A stretch of DNA of 64,000 nucleotides from Spirodela intermedia (GCA_902729315.2 LR746267.1:8870924-8934923), one strand, 5' to 3'. Shown: positions 1-12,382, counted from the first letter of the stretch. A program made the numbers and translations. Notes: a model not told the origin generated them from the sequence alone.

Positions 1-296
1 GCCAGGTTCATAATGAAGCACGAGAAACTTCCTAAAGGATGTTGGTCTCGTATTTCAAAACAAAGAAAGTGATGAGAATATATAGAGTAGAAAAAGGTTT
101 AATTGGCATCAGATACCGACATCACTACGAAGCCTGCACTCAGTTCCGTATCTCTAACAATGAATTTGTGTTTTATTGTGATAATAGCAAACAAAGATCT
201 TTTATCACAGGGTGGCTAATATCTATTGACACCATCATGTGGATGGATACCACTAAACTAGAATCCCATTATATTTGATTGATATTATCTTCTCAC

Positions 297-3200
297 CTCC
301 ACTCAAAGGTAAGACCCAGTGCAGCTCTGGTGGCATAATACACACCAAAATTAAGTAGAAATCCTCGTACCTGAAAATGTCAGTTTAATGAAGAGAGTAT
401 CAAAGCACGTAACAAGGACATATCCAAGTATGATATAAAAACTCTTATGCTGAGTAGTTGAAATGACAATAAGGCTTGGGAGGAACGTTTGAACACCACC
501 TAAGCTAGCCCCACCAAATATTTTGAATAATCTGAAAATCTAGCACAAAGTAATCCGGCTGAGTCAAACTCGCAACAAAACTAAAGAACCAGATGGTCGG
601 TCGGAAAAGATAACATAATGGTTAGTTCACTAAATCGTATATCTTCTCTACTCGTCTTTAACCATTTTACGCACAAGCATGATTTGTGTTTGGTGTTCAG
701 CTCGGAACTTGCTGTCATATAAAATACAAGATCATTATGACTGGTCACCTGGGATAAGAAAACTACATCGATTTATTAATAACTCGACATCACTGATGCA
801 GGATAAAAAAAAAGCTTGATTCAATATATCTCACCCGTAAAACTTCTGAAACAGTTTTCTGGGACTCATACACGTAAACTATTTAGAAATGTAAGGGTCA
901 CGTTAGATGAATATGTCTCTCTTTTATTCCATATACCCTCTTCTGAAACTCTTTCCTAGGCTCACACATGAAAAATGGATAAATTTAATTCATTTCAAAG
1001 TAACAGAACCGATGCACCTATTAGTATCTCACAGATAGATATGACCCAATAGCTCAAAAAGATAATCCAACATTACTGTTTCACACAAGGTGATAAATGA
1101 ATACATATCCATTACGGTCATCATGAAAATATAAATGATTATATATATATAAATATATATTTATAAATGACTGTGAAAGATAACCTTTAATTGGAATAAA
1201 AGAGACAACTAACAAACCGTGGCAATGATAAGGAATGCTGCAACTGGATACTTCTTTAATCGAAAAGGAGGCACAGAATAAATGGTGCCAAGAAAGAGCC
1301 CTAGGCAATAAAGAGAAGAGATGAACGGTCCAAAGTTTAAGACAACAATCAAAAGCCCAGCAGCTGCAAAAGATAACACCAGCAGCCATGCCGAGTCAAC
1401 TGAGAGATCCCCTGCAGCAATAGGTAAGTAGGGCTTGTTGACTCTGCAGATAAACTGATAAAGGTTAATACTAAAAAATCACAATAATGGTAAGATTTCC
1501 TATGCCAACTTCCCAGAATGATAACCAAGACTCAAACATCAGCGACCCAAAAACTCACCTAGAAACTAAATTAGATGAAAAGTCAGAAAGAAATATGAAA
1601 TGAGTCATACAGTTGTTAGACTTGAGCTTACTTGTCAATTCCGATATCATATATCTGATTGATCCCGACAATATATCCATTCCCACATATAAGTGCTATG
1701 AGACCATAAAATGCCTTGAATACCAGCCACCAATTTATCAAATCTTTGTTCTCTATCAAAGCTCGTGAAACCAAAGCCCTGCCAATAAAGGAAATAAACA
1801 ATGAAGGTAAAATGGAGAAAATTGTACTCTGGCCTCGTCATCAAGTAGGCTATAAATGCATGAAGGACCGTGAAATACAGCTTCTAAAGGGAGAATGATA
1901 TAAGAAACTCACAAGGAACCCAGAGCTGTACCACGAATAGTGTGAGGTCTCAAGAATCTCCAAACGGGTTCCAAAAACTTTGAAAAGTTTCCTTTTGGAG
2001 GATCAGTACCAGCAGCACCAGCAGCACCAGCTTGGGAGCAGGCCTGGGATGTCCACGGAAGAAGCATGATTGAAGAGACAAAGATTTGCAGAACAATGAT
2101 TGAGGCTTAAAAAAAAAAGCAATAGCAGATGAAGAAAAAAATATGAAGCCTAAAAAATGTGAATCATTTTTTAGTACAAACCACCCGATTGTGGCGCAGA
2201 AATTAAAATAAGGCCTATATTCCTTCCCATAATAATTTTTTTTTACAGTATTTACGCCTAGAAAATGTTTCAAGAACGAATTGCAGGAGTTTTACTGCAA
2301 AAATATACTCCGTCCTTAGATAAGTAAAGATGGATCTAAAGTGTCATTTAACTTCTCAAGTGTAGCATAATAATGGCTCATTAAAACCCATGCAGAAGTT
2401 GTGTGACAAAATTTTCCAGCTGCTGTATGATAATGGAAAAGTTATGATAGTACTGCTCTCGCCTTTTCATGAATTATTGCAAGCCATTATGTAAGCAGCG
2501 ATGATGATATCGTTTCTAGTACTGAGATTGAGTCTTGGGTGAACCTTGGCTACAACCGATCTAAAACTCTGCACAAACTATACTGGTAATAGTTCATGCG
2601 AATTCAACTTCAAAAGTTTTAAACCTCAGGAACCTCGGTCTTGCTGAAAAGTCAAGGGCATAAGGGGATAGATAATAGAGACGGTACACTATCAGTCACC
2701 AAAAACTCCTCACGATTCCATGACCCATCTAGTTTATTTTAAGCTATGGCTCAGCCCATTTACATCACCATTGCTCTTCAGAAAGAAAAACAACAAGTGA
2801 ATGACGTCTGATTTTTATACATATTTTTCTTCAACGTTTCTCCTTCGTATAAATATTAATTATTGCTACATTCTTTTCCAGCAACTAATCAGAAGGAAGA
2901 TATATCCTAATCAAAGACAAGGACCATGATTCCTGGTTTCTTCACATATAGCTAGCACGTTCTCAGCCACTTTTTCCTAACATTAGTCACCCTCCAAATT
3001 TTATGTATGTATGTATGTATGTATGTATGTATGTATGTATGCACGCAGCATACACGCACAATAGCTTTTCCCGAAGAAACTGCCACGTAAGTTCAAGCAG
3101 CATTGCCTCACGTACTCATGTGCTGATTCTTGAATGACATGATACATTGGAGCGTCAATAGACTAACATTAGTATCTTTCAGGCATTCATCTTGAATTAT

Positions 3201-3846
3201 CCTAAATTATGTTTATCCTCAACGTAAAATCATAACCATGAGTTTATATCTAAATTGGCTCCCCAGTCAGATTGATAAAAGTCTGACAATGAATTTATGA
3301 TCCTGCGGTAAACAAGATCATCCTCGGGGAGAAGCACTTTGGTAGTCACTGTAAGCACGGTAGATCAATTTTGGCGTCATTGACGACATCTGTGGAGCTT
3401 CTCTTCCCTGACTCCTCCCATCGTTAATGCGACAGGTATCACGGCCGCTGACACCCTTTTTTGCATAAGAGCAGCATAAATTATTATTTTCTACGGTATC
3501 ACTCGAAATGCTCATCACAGCTCCACTGCCTGCCACGGTGAAGGGGTGATCGCAGGTGACTAAAAGGTACCTGAATGGCGAAGCGGGCAAGTCGCCTGTC
3601 TGGTGCTGCTCGCGGGCAGACAAGGCCACGCCGTTGGGCGGCGCACCTCCATAGACTGGCGGAAGAGAGATGGTGCGATAGAGAGGCGGACGTGCCAACG
3701 GCGGCGGCGGAGCTGGCTGGATGAGAGCAGCGGTGCCTGGCTACGCAGGGCAAGCTGGGGCGACGGAAGGAGGCCGAGGAAGAGGAGGAAGAGGAGGAGG
3801 TGAAGGTGAGCGTGAGCGTGGAGGACGGAGGGGCGTACATCTCCAT
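297..3846 (-). CDS. HST: Homogentisate solanesyltransferase, chloroplast (5' part; gene cut by left edge)
   Basis: A plastid inner-membrane UbiA-type prenyltransferase that joins homogentisate and solanesyl diphosphate in plastoquinone-9 synthesis. Five exons can be read on the minus strand: 3846-3571 (92-residue Ser-rich transit peptide starting MEMYAPPSS), 2043-1913, 1778-1632, 1443-1218 and 370-297. All junctions are GT/AG and keep phase. Visible blocks are [12 protein letters not shown], then the prenyl-diphosphate/Mg-binding motif [38 protein letters not shown] and [20 protein letters not shown]. These fit HST rather than the tocopherol enzyme HPT. The C-terminal exons, including the second Asp-rich motif, are not in the window. 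Intron 1 (3570-2044) is the longest and holds a TATG microsatellite. ATG at 3846 or 3840 is possible. The 5' end was partly copied to 14.3-15.0 kb. Confidence 0.92.
3002..3042. repeat. (TATG)n microsatellite in HST intron 1
   Basis: About ten perfect TATG units lie inside the first intron of the minus-strand HST gene. The tract is absent from the shortened HST copy at 14.3-15.0 kb, which has lost most of this intron. Confidence 0.95.
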
Positions 3847-4714
3847 TAGCTCCCGCGGGATGAGAGAGGACGCCACCACGCTCACTGAGCTTCTCCCCTG
3901 TTGGTTCGTACCACTTTCATGAGGGGGAAACAGCTCGAGGAAGCCGATAAGACATCCCTGGATAACAGCAGGCTCACTACTCTCGCTCCAATATCCTTGC
4001 ATATCTGTAAAAATCCTTTTGTACCATTAAACTTTTCAAATAGGAAAAGTATCCGAGACACCTCATGTTCTGCGGAAGCCTCGAGGGCGTACCGGTAAAA
4101 TTTCTGCTCATCTATTTATGCAACTTTGCTATCGGCAAGGAGGGTACGACAACAAGGAACAGTAGGGAAAGGTTGTTTGTGAAAAATGAATGGATGAGCG
4201 TGGGTCCGACACTGTGCACGAACTTGATTCCCAAAGTTTTGCTGAATAAATCAAATAAAATAGCTTAAGTGAGATTAAGTACTCCACATTTGAATTAATT
4301 ATTATTTAAGACACATTATATTTATAATTGCTTGCTGAGGCTTCTTCAGAGGAAACTGGGGTCTTGTACAATTAAAAGCATGACTTGAAGAATCTGGAAA
4401 TAAATTGTTTGGGGTAGATAATTCGGTCTTGATGTTTTCTTCTGTAGATGATTGAATAATTTTGTTATTAAAAATAGCTTGACACAAAGAAGACGGGGTC
4501 TACGTCGGAGACACGTCATGTTAGTCAACACGTAGCGTGTTGCCGGAGGAAGATGATTTTCGACCGAAAGCGGCGGGAAATTTCTTGAGACGGAATCGTG
4601 AACGCAAGCCGCTAACGTCAAGGGAAACCCATGAGATCTATATATAGGTGTGTCCTTCGAGGGTTACCCTCATCTGACAGGGTCCTGAGCGGGGCAGGGG
4701 GACAGCGAAGATTA

Positions 4715-5026
4715 ATGGATGCGCCTATAATAGTTTGGATCGTCGTTGCCGTCTTTATCGCCATCGGGATAGTTGTGGGACTTATCAGGTCCTGTGCCAC
4801 AGCCTGTGGTGTGGACGCTGGCATAGCCGGAGGTGGTGGCGGTGGCTCCGGTGGCGTCGGCGGGGGCGGCGGTTTTGGCTTCGGCGGGGGTGGCGGCTTT
4901 GACTTCGGGGGGGGCGGGGGCTGTGGCGGCGGCGGCGGCGGCGGCGGCGACGGGGGTGGCGGCGGCGGGGGTGGGGGCGGGGGCGGGGGCGGGGGCGGGG
5001 GCGGCGGGGGTGGGGGGGGCTGTTGA
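4715..5026 (+). CDS. Small single-helix membrane protein with poly-Gly tail (member A)
   Basis: 103 residues of unknown function. The order is MDAP, one hydrophobic helix (IIVWIVVAVFIAIGIVVGL, about residues 5-23), a short Cys segment RSCATACGVDAG, then about 65 residues that are nearly all glycine with a few Phe, Asp and Cys, ending GGC. The N-terminal Met-Asp, helix and Cys pair recur in the ORFs at 12206 and 18185, so I treat them as a family. A TATATATAG box lies at about 4637-4645 and an ACGTCA element at 4615-4620. An in-frame upstream ATG at 4631 is possible, but the family alignment favours 4715. The proline-rich reading on the other strand is a shadow. The tail is a G-rich low-complexity tract, so translation needs proof. 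Confidence 0.55.
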   Translation: MDAPIIVWIVVAVFIAIGIVVGLIRSCATACGVDAGIAGGGGGGSGGVGGGGGFGFGGGGGFDFGGGGGCGGGGGGGGDGGGGGGGGGGGGGGGGGGGGGGGC

Positions 5027-5804
5027 AGGTTCAGCTGGACGAGGCCATCACAATGATGAGCACACCTGGCGCTTGTTGATATTCTGAGTGTCTGCACTCA
5101 GAATGTATTTTTATGGTGGTGGAATTATGATTGAACGTTTGATTGAGATCCGTCTTACGATTACTGACTTTAATGGGACTTTTGGTGAAGCAAGATCATG
5201 TAGTTTCGTCCGGAACATGAAGAGCGCGCGTAGATTGGACAAAATGGCGGGTCAAGCATCGTGATGTATCGCATGAGTTAATCTCCTCATATGAATAGAG
5301 GCGTTTAGGAAAGAGAGACTCGTAACTCGAATAACTGAGGTTTCTATTCAAGGAAAGATCTTACTCGCAGACTTAAAGTGGAATCTTATGACTAAATACA
5401 TTGAAACTTGTCCAACTACTCGGTGACTTAAAGTGGAATGTAGATAACTTTCTGCTCTGAAGATGTCTCGTGAGACTAACTGGTAGTTCCGGGCACGAAG
5501 TAACCAACCTTTGGGAAAGCGGGGGATATTGCCTCTATATATCGGTTTATTCTGTTAAGTGTCAACAAGAAAGACGAAACACCTATCATTGGGCTGGCCA
5601 ATGAGAAGCCAGAAAAATGTTATAGATGACGGTTACTCTAGTTTAAATCACCAATAGATCTGCTTATCCACGTTCAAATATAACGAGGTTTTAAACGTTT
5701 CGGTCACCAAATGACAACCCCAATAAACCATTGGGAAACTTGGAGATCTTTACTTAGTTTCCCTGTAAAGTAAGATGTTTCACAAGAAAGCCCAAAATGG
5801 TAAG
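5027..5804. other. 3' flank of member A, no gene seen
   Basis: No coding signal is recognised. About 5100-5290 matches about 18470-18710 downstream of member D: a run resembling GGTGGAATTATGATTGAACG, then a CCGGAACATGAAGA-like block, then an ATCTCCTCATATGA-like block. The flank was therefore duplicated together with the small gene. Confidence 0.6.
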
Positions 5805-5995
5805 TGAGAGAGAGAGAGAGAGAGGAGGGAGAGAGGGAGGGCGAGCAAGACAGCGAGAGGGACGGGGAGAGAAAAGGGAGAGAGAGGGAGAGAGAAAGGG
5901 GGAGAAAGAGAGAGAGAGAGAGGGGGGGAGAGAGAGAGAGGAGAGGGAGAGAGGGAGGGCGAGCAAGAGAGAGAGGGACGGAGAGAGGGCCAAAA
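5805..5995. repeat. Imperfect (GA)n tract
   Basis: About 190 bases of GA/GGA repeats interrupted by GGGACGG and GGGCGAGCAAG. The last two interruptions occur twice, so the tract itself contains an internal duplication. Reading frames inside it (Arg/Glu-rich or Leu/Ser-rich) are repeat artefacts. Confidence 0.9.
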
Positions 5996-6059
5996 GAAGA
6001 TGATGACAGAAGACTAAGATACCAGGGGAAATTCCCGAGGGATTGCCAACCCAAGCCGC

Positions 6060-6420
6060 TGACGTTATAGGATACCTATTATGTCTGGTGTGGGTGACCT
6101 TTTTGACTAGGTCCAGCGCTGGGCTTGATTGAGATCGTTCTTGCCGTCCTGTTGACTGTGATGTGGATGTGTAGGGCGGTGGGAGCCGCTAAGGTTCCAT
6201 TGTGGTATGCACTGTCGTGGCTGAGCACAGGGCCCGACATTGGGAAAAAATTACATTTTTTGCGCAAACATAATGTTGTGGTGATTAGAGTTTAATTCCT
6301 GTGTAGTTGTCAATCTCTAGTTACCGAAGCATAAGAGCCCTGGCATTTGATATCTATTTTTGACGATTGTTGAAAAATAAAAAGTTAAACACGACCCATT
6401 TTTATTTGATATTTCGGGTG
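6060..6420 (+). pseudogene. Decayed small membrane-protein copy (member B)
   Basis: A remnant of the same family. After a TGACGT element at 6060-6065 there is a hydrophobic stretch reading LIEIVLAVLLTVMWMC at about 6119-6175 with no usable ATG in front. The following Gly/Ser part (GGGS in another frame) is out of register. The block 6090-6420 aligns with 19715-20040 (member E): shared words include TTGACT/TTGACA, GTCCAGCG/ATCCAGCG, GGCGGTGGGAGCCGC/GGCGGCGGGAGCCGC and TAAGAGCCC. Both look non-functional. Confidence 0.5.
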
Positions 6421-6889
6421 TTTTTCCCCAAAGAAAGAAGATTGATCAATCGTTGACATCAGCCCACAAGAGGCATTACTTTAGGCATATCAAGGGGAGA
6501 CTGCCGATGCGTACATGCATCCATTGTCTTTCTACCAAATGTCAAATATAGCCCACTATATGCTGGTGGAAGTTGGCTGACTATGTATGGTGACATGGTT
6601 TCATTCATTGATTCAAAGAAACAATAATCCACTCGCAAAAATACTTATAAGTAGACAATGACATGTTGGGTATGACCAAGGATGAGGTTCTCACATAGTA
6701 TGCTCAATGTCCACAAGAGATAGTTGACCTTTAATAGTGACTCATAATGATTACTCAATACAAGATCTATGGCTTTTGGGTCAGGTCCAGAACTCATAAT
6801 GATTACTCACCCCACCAAATTCTATCTTGACAGCCATCATCATTGTACCCGATGTTGATGTTCATTTATATTGTATGTTCTTCACCTTC
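6421..6889. other. Intergenic, with a repeat shared with 16.0 kb
   Basis: No gene seen. About 6673-6785 (AAGGATGAGGTTCTCACA through GCTTTTGGGTCAGG) matches about 16023-16120. The retrotransposon remnant starts just after it. Confidence 0.55.
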
Positions 6890-9784
6890 TATAAAGTACC
6901 TACAATATGAATCAAATTTACATAATATTTGAACTTCTCTACTATGACAACTTTTGTTAATATATTCATAATATTCTTTTCTATGTGAACTTTCTCTAAA
7001 GAGATATCTCTAAAATTTATCAAATTCATAAATCTTGTGATACTGCAAATCAATATATTTCGACCATACATAATAGACTTGATTCTTTGCCAAGCAAATA
7101 TCACTTTAATTGTCACAATATAGAAAGACTTTAATTCAAGCACCAAGTTAAATAGATGTGTACTTCACAATAGGTGAAAAGATCTTTATATAATTAATTC
7201 TCTACTTCTATGTAAAATATTTTACAACAAGTCTTGTCTTGTATTATGATTAATCATCATCAATTATTGACAACTTCTTTTTGTACACTCAATTACACTT
7301 AATAGCTCACTTTCTTGTAAGAAGATCTACTAATTTTTAAGTGTGATTCTTGTCTAAAGATGCTCATTCTTTAGACATGGCCTGTAGTCATTTCTCTTTT
7401 TTTAAACAACTAATTACCTCTCAAAAAATTATTAGCACATCATCTCTTATAAATAATTTAAAGATAATATAATTATCAAGATGAGTAAGAGGCTTTACTT
7501 TATGCTTACCTCATCTAACAATAATATAATCAAGAATATTTGATAATTATATCACTCGATCTTCATTTATAATAAAACTAAGAAGACTCTACACAATTTT
7601 TACCTTTAATCTTACTCTATCTTCAACACAAGTATTATTAGATTTTTGAATCTTGTGTTCTATAGAAAAGAACTTCAATATATGATTTTCATCAAAGACT
7701 ATATCTCTATTAAAATAATATTTTTCTTTTTCAATCATAAAGTCAATATCTTTTCACACTAGTATTGTACCCAAGAAGATATATTTTCTAGACTTTAGAT
7801 CTAGTTTTGATTTTCTCATTAGTAAGTGTTAGGACATATCTTGGACATTTAAATATACATAAATTTAAATAGTCAACATGATTTTTAGTTCATACTTCTT
7901 CAATAATCTTCCTGTTAAGAGCAAAATTTAATGATTTATTCACTGAATATCATACTCACAACTTCTACTCAAAACTCTTTGAACAAGTAGACATTCAACC
8001 ATAAGCACTATGCTCTCTCAACAATTATATAGTTCATTCACTCAGTAATAGTGTTCTATTATGGAATATTTTTCATTGTATAATAATATTGAATATCATG
8101 TTCACCATAAAACTAATCAAATTCAGAATTTTTAAATTCTATATCATTGTTAGTTCACAAGATTTTTATTTTCTTCTCCATCTCATTCTCTATCTTTACA
8201 CACCAAGTCTTGAACTTCATAAATACTTCTAATTTTATACTTTCAAAATATTTTTCTAGAAAAATTATCAATAAAAGTAAAAAAATAACAAGTATTATCC
8301 ATCGACATCACATCAACTAAATCATACACATTTGAATGAATATAATTTAACACACCATCTATATCATGTTTCATTGCCTTAAATTATTACCATGTATTAT
8401 TTTCTCATGATACAGTACTTATAATAATCTAATTTGTAAGTTTTCACATTAGTTAGCAATCCTCATATATATAATTATTCTTTATATGTCTCACTCATAT
8501 GGCTCAATCACGTGTTATAAAAGAGTATCATCAATCATTAAATCATTTGGTGTCACAACACAAACTCTACCTACATCAGTATTTTTCTAAGTTTATAAAT
8601 ATTTATTCATTGATGTCTTTTCTTCATCATAATGAATAATCTCTTGATAATCTTGAGGATTTCATTCTCTCTTTTTAAGTAACATTTATTAACTTTCAAT
8701 ACTCAAAGTGAAATTAAATTCTAGTACAATATTAAAACATGAGAAATATTTCTTAACTCTCAAACCACTCCGTTAAACATTCAAACCTTCACCAAACTAA
8801 TGCAAGTTAGCAAGCTATGTTGTTTTTTATGAAAACAACTATTATTGTACTCTTGTATGAGTCAAATTAGTCAATAGTAAGAATCCATATGTTTGACAAC
8901 TACTCAATAACAACAAGACCAAAATAAGATTCCACCATCTTCTTTGTTCTCAACCTTTGCAACATTTGCCAAATTAGGTTCACCTCTTGCTATTTTATCA
9001 CTCTTATTCCTTAAACAATTTCTTCACAAGTGTTTCTTCTCATAACACTTATGACAAGTTTAGTCTTTCAACTAATTTTTTAGAACTTGAACTGACTTTT
9101 CTTGTCTCCTAATGATCCCTTCTCCTTCTACCTTTCACGTTCTTTTTCACCCTTCAAATATAAACCTTCACCACAAGGCTCATCAACATCTTTCTTCTCA
9201 TGATAATATTTCATCAATGAGTCAATAGTATCTTCAAGAACATGTGTTGTACTACCATGCAACAAGGTTATAATGAGATGATCATATGAATTAAGAAGTG
9301 AATCAAGTAGAACAAAAAAAAATTCTCATAAGAAAAATTATATTTTATATGAAACAAGTAATTTATTGATTGATTAAAATAATTAATAAGATGTCAAATC
9401 ATCTCTATTTAACATGGGTAATTTAGATAATTTTCTCTTCAATGTCAATTTATTTATCATCAAATTTAATGCACATTGGTTCTTCAACTTCTTTTAGAGT
9501 TTCTTTGAATTATATTTATTCATGACTTGTTGAAGAGCACAATCAAACAAACATATACAAATAAACCTTCAGCCTCCTTTTTTATTATTTCTCAACCATT
9601 AGTATTGATCTTGTCTATTTTGGTCCATCCAAAATTATATACAAGTCATTTTAGAACAACATATCATAAATATGATACTTTTAGAGATTAAATTTAGAAG
9701 ACTTATGTAACTTCTAAATGTTAGTGTGCACCTTAGAAGTCATAGTAAATTCATTAATAATCAAATCAATACTCTAATATCACT
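6890..9784 (-). mobile_element. Decayed Ty1-copia retrotransposon, internal region
   Basis: Read on the minus strand, the copia order is recognisable despite many stops. A gag piece near 9230-9300 resembles NSYDHLIITLLHG. A zinc knuckle lies at 9056-9015 (C-x2-C-x4-H-x4-C, with a stop inside). An integrase C-terminal-like piece near 7850-7690 reads KYIFLGYN then KRY. A weak RT remnant sits near 7500. The RNase H end at about 7130-6893 reads LAKNQV, KVHIEKN, ILTKVV, EKF. Next to the upstream LTR, the sequence GATATTAGAG resembles the plant initiator-Met tRNA primer site. No 3' LTR was found on the low-coordinate side, so the element is truncated there. Confidence 0.8.
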
Positions 9785-10209
9785 TGTAAGAATAAATATG
9801 CAAGTACAAAATCACAAATAATAGTAGAAACTAAAGTTATGAATATCAATAAAAATAAGTAGAAGAGAAATCATCAAGCTATCAAGAATCTTAATGAGAA
9901 CAAAACTTCTAGTATAAACCTCTAATTCATGTTTCAATACCTTCTAGACAACCGACACATTAGAGAGTTATCAATAGACTCTTATCTTTTTTTATAAGGA
10001 CTTCACCTATAATAGAAAAGAGAAGAGATATCAAGAAAGAAGAAGAGATTTGATGGAGAGAGAGAATAAAATGAAGAGAGAGAGAGAGAAATCTCTCATA
10101 GTCTATCATACTAAAAAAGGAGAAATACATGCCTTATTTATAGAAAATAATAAAAGATAACACCCCCTAAAAGGAGACATCTCGATCTACATGCAAGTGA
10201 GCCCACACA
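9785..10209 (-). mobile_element. 5' LTR of the copia remnant
   Basis: Read on the minus strand it begins TGTGTGGGCTCACTTGC and ends ATTTATTCTTACA, i.e. TG...CA termini. It carries a TATAAATA box (10142-10135) and a CT/GA tract. It is followed directly by the degenerate primer-binding site. It matches, in inverted orientation, the LTR at about 11.81-12.19 kb. Confidence 0.8.
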
Positions 10210-11808
10210 TTTGATAACATACTAATTATTATATTAATATTATAAACTTCACATTTATATTTACATTTAAATGATAATCTATGCATATTATCACATCTTA
10301 AAATGATTCATTCTATTTTTTAAGATTAATGATATAATTTTTCTATACTTTTTTAGTCTTTTTTGTAGAATTTTCTGATATTGGATTCTTAAAAAAATTA
10401 ATTTACAAGTCAAAATATATTTTCTCAGATTTATTTATAGGCTCTTATGGTTTTAAATAGCTTTTATCGAGATTTAATGTCATCTCAATATGTTGTTTCA
10501 ATCGTGTTTACTCATTTTTGTCAATGATTGGCTGATCCAATCATTATGAAGGTGCATTGCATCACAATGAAGCCATGCATAGGACTAATGTTCTTATTTT
10601 CAAGTGTGCAAGGACACGTGGTGAGAAGAAAAAATTTGATGATTAAAACTATAATGAATGCGAGCTGATGCCTATACACATGGTGGAACCTCATTCAGTG
10701 GACACATGTTAGGGGATTAATGAGGCAAGTAAAGTGGAAAATTTATGCCTAATCATGGCCATTCACTGAAGCTTACAAGGATTAAAAAAATGTGGAACCC
10801 TAAATGAACTTGGCGGCAACATGGAGGAGAGAGAAAAAGATCAACGACTCAGATTAACCCAAGTTTAAATCATGATATTTGACGAACCAAAAGGAGTTCA
10901 GGGCTGAAATTTTGTGGGCTGCTTCATCATTATCTCCTCTTTCCATCCATGTCCTAACCCTTATGATAACAGGGCTGCAAACTTAGAAACAAATCTTTTA
11001 GTCTTGCCCCCAGCATTTGGTTGGCCAATAGGAAAGAGGGTTACCAGAGATCAATCTTGTGTTCAAACTTCTGATTTAGTGAATTCTTTCCTTTCTCTTT
11101 TCATTCATCTTTCTGGTTACAAACCGCTATGGCCTGGGCAAAGTATACAAGTCCTTGATTGAATGATTGTTTGAATAAGCATCATTGATTGGATTTGATC
11201 ACAACTATCATTTGTAATATCATAAAAATTAGTTTAAGACTTCTTTTTCTCATACTTATTTTGTGGTTCATCAATCCTCATATCATATTTTCATATCTCC
11301 CCTGATCTAGAAAATTCTGATCTTGGAAATAAGATCAAGATCTTCAAGATCATCTTTCCATTTCTTCTTTATCTTCTCAGCTATTTTCCCCTTTCTTCTA
11401 TTTGAATTTCCTTTCTCTTCATGAAAAACTTGAATTCAGATTTCTATCATTCCTCCTTGTGGATTCTACCCCTTACTTACACTCTACCTATATTGAGTGA
11501 TTAAGTTGAATTATAAGTATTATCGCATAAATTTTAAAAGAAAAACAACAACATAATTCATCATGATTTTTGGATTTATCAACATCTCAAAAGTGATGGC
11601 TTCAATCTCCCTCGTTTCTTGCTCTCTCTCTCCCTACACGACCCCTAAACAGGTCAAAAGGGATGAGGTGACAACTATTTTTCTCTCCCTACATGACCCC
11701 CAACTAGGTCAAACAAGATGAGGTGAAAACCGCATCATCATTCCTCACTCCTCAGACATCTCCCAAGTGAGTAAGATAGGAGAGGCTCTCTTGCACATCT
11801 TTTGAATG
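10210..11808. other. AT-rich DNA, possible fragment of another LTR element
   Basis: No gene seen. About 10550-11570 has words typical of plant LTRs (GGTTGGCCAATAGGAAAGAGG, CTTGTGGATTCTACCCC) but no coding region I can support. About 11620-11740 contains two copies of a roughly 56-base unit starting CTCTCCCTACA[C/T]GACCCC. Confidence 0.35.
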
Positions 11809-12194
11809 TTGAGACAGGAGGTGGCTCTTCACATGTAGATCGAAATGTCTTATTTTAAGGGGCATTTATCTTTTTTTTCTATAAATAGGGGCATATATTT
11901 CTCTTTTTTTGAGTACGATGGACAATGAGAGATTTCTCTCTCTCTCTCTCTCTCTTCTTTCTATTATCTCTCTCCATCAGCTATCTTCTTTTTTCTTAGT
12001 ATCTCTTCTTTCTTCTATTACAAGTGAAGTTTTTATAGAAGGAGATAAGAGTCTATTATTGACACCCTAATGTGTGAGTCGTCTGGAGGGCATTGATACA
12101 TGAATTAGAGGTGTATGGTGGTAGTTTTGTTCTCATCATAATTCTTAATAGCTTAGTGATTTCTCTTCTATATTTGCATATTTATTCCTATAGG
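11809..12194 (+). mobile_element. Isolated copia LTR, inverted relative to 9785-10209
   Basis: It aligns along its length with the LTR at 9785-10209 on the opposite strand: CATGTAGATCGAAATGTCT, CTATAAATAGGGGCATATA, GAGAGATTTCTCTCTCTC, GATAAGAGTCTATT, CTAATGTGTGAGTCG, ACATGAATTAGAGGT, TTTGCATATTTATTCCTATA. No retrotransposon coding sequence follows; the small-protein gene at 12206 does. The LTR TATA box is at 11880-11887. The 5' border is uncertain by about 15 bases. Confidence 0.75.
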
Positions 12195-12205
12195 TGAACA
12201 TAAAG

Positions 12206-12382
12206 ATGGATACGATTTTTGTCCCTACTATCATCATATTCTGCTTCATAGTGTTCTTCATATTTGTCTGTGTTGCAACTTGTGGCCAAGACGGCGATGA
12301 AATTAGTGGCAGCATAGACATTGAAGGTGGTAGTGTGAGTGATAATGGTGGTAGTGGAGTTGGATGCGGTGGTGACAATTGA
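12206..12382 (+). CDS. Small single-helix membrane protein (member C)
   Basis: 58 residues of unknown function. MDTIFVP is followed by a strongly hydrophobic helix (residues 7-24), then CVATCGQDGD and a Gly/Ser/Asp tail ending GVGCGGDN. The MD start, single helix, C-x-A-x-C-type juxtamembrane segment and Gly-rich tail with terminal Cys match members A and D. The ATG lies 12 bases after the 3' end of an LTR, so the original family promoter is missing and transcription, if any, probably starts in the LTR. It is short and has no independent support, so it could be non-coding. Confidence 0.45.
   Translation: MDTIFVPTIIIFCFIVFFIFVCVATCGQDGDEISGSIDIEGGSVSDNGGSGVGCGGDN

Noticed and set aside
3002-3042. 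Possible CRISPR-like or regulatory array
   Set aside because: Simple four-base microsatellite in an intron; no spaced repeats anywhere in the window and the DNA is eukaryotic.
4618-5097. Long proline-rich reading on the minus strand
   Set aside because: It is the reverse complement of the G-rich Gly tail of member A; no promoter, helix or family match on that strand.
5704-6070. Arg/Glu-rich and Leu/Ser-rich readings in several frames
   Set aside because: All arise from the GA repeat, which is open in most frames.
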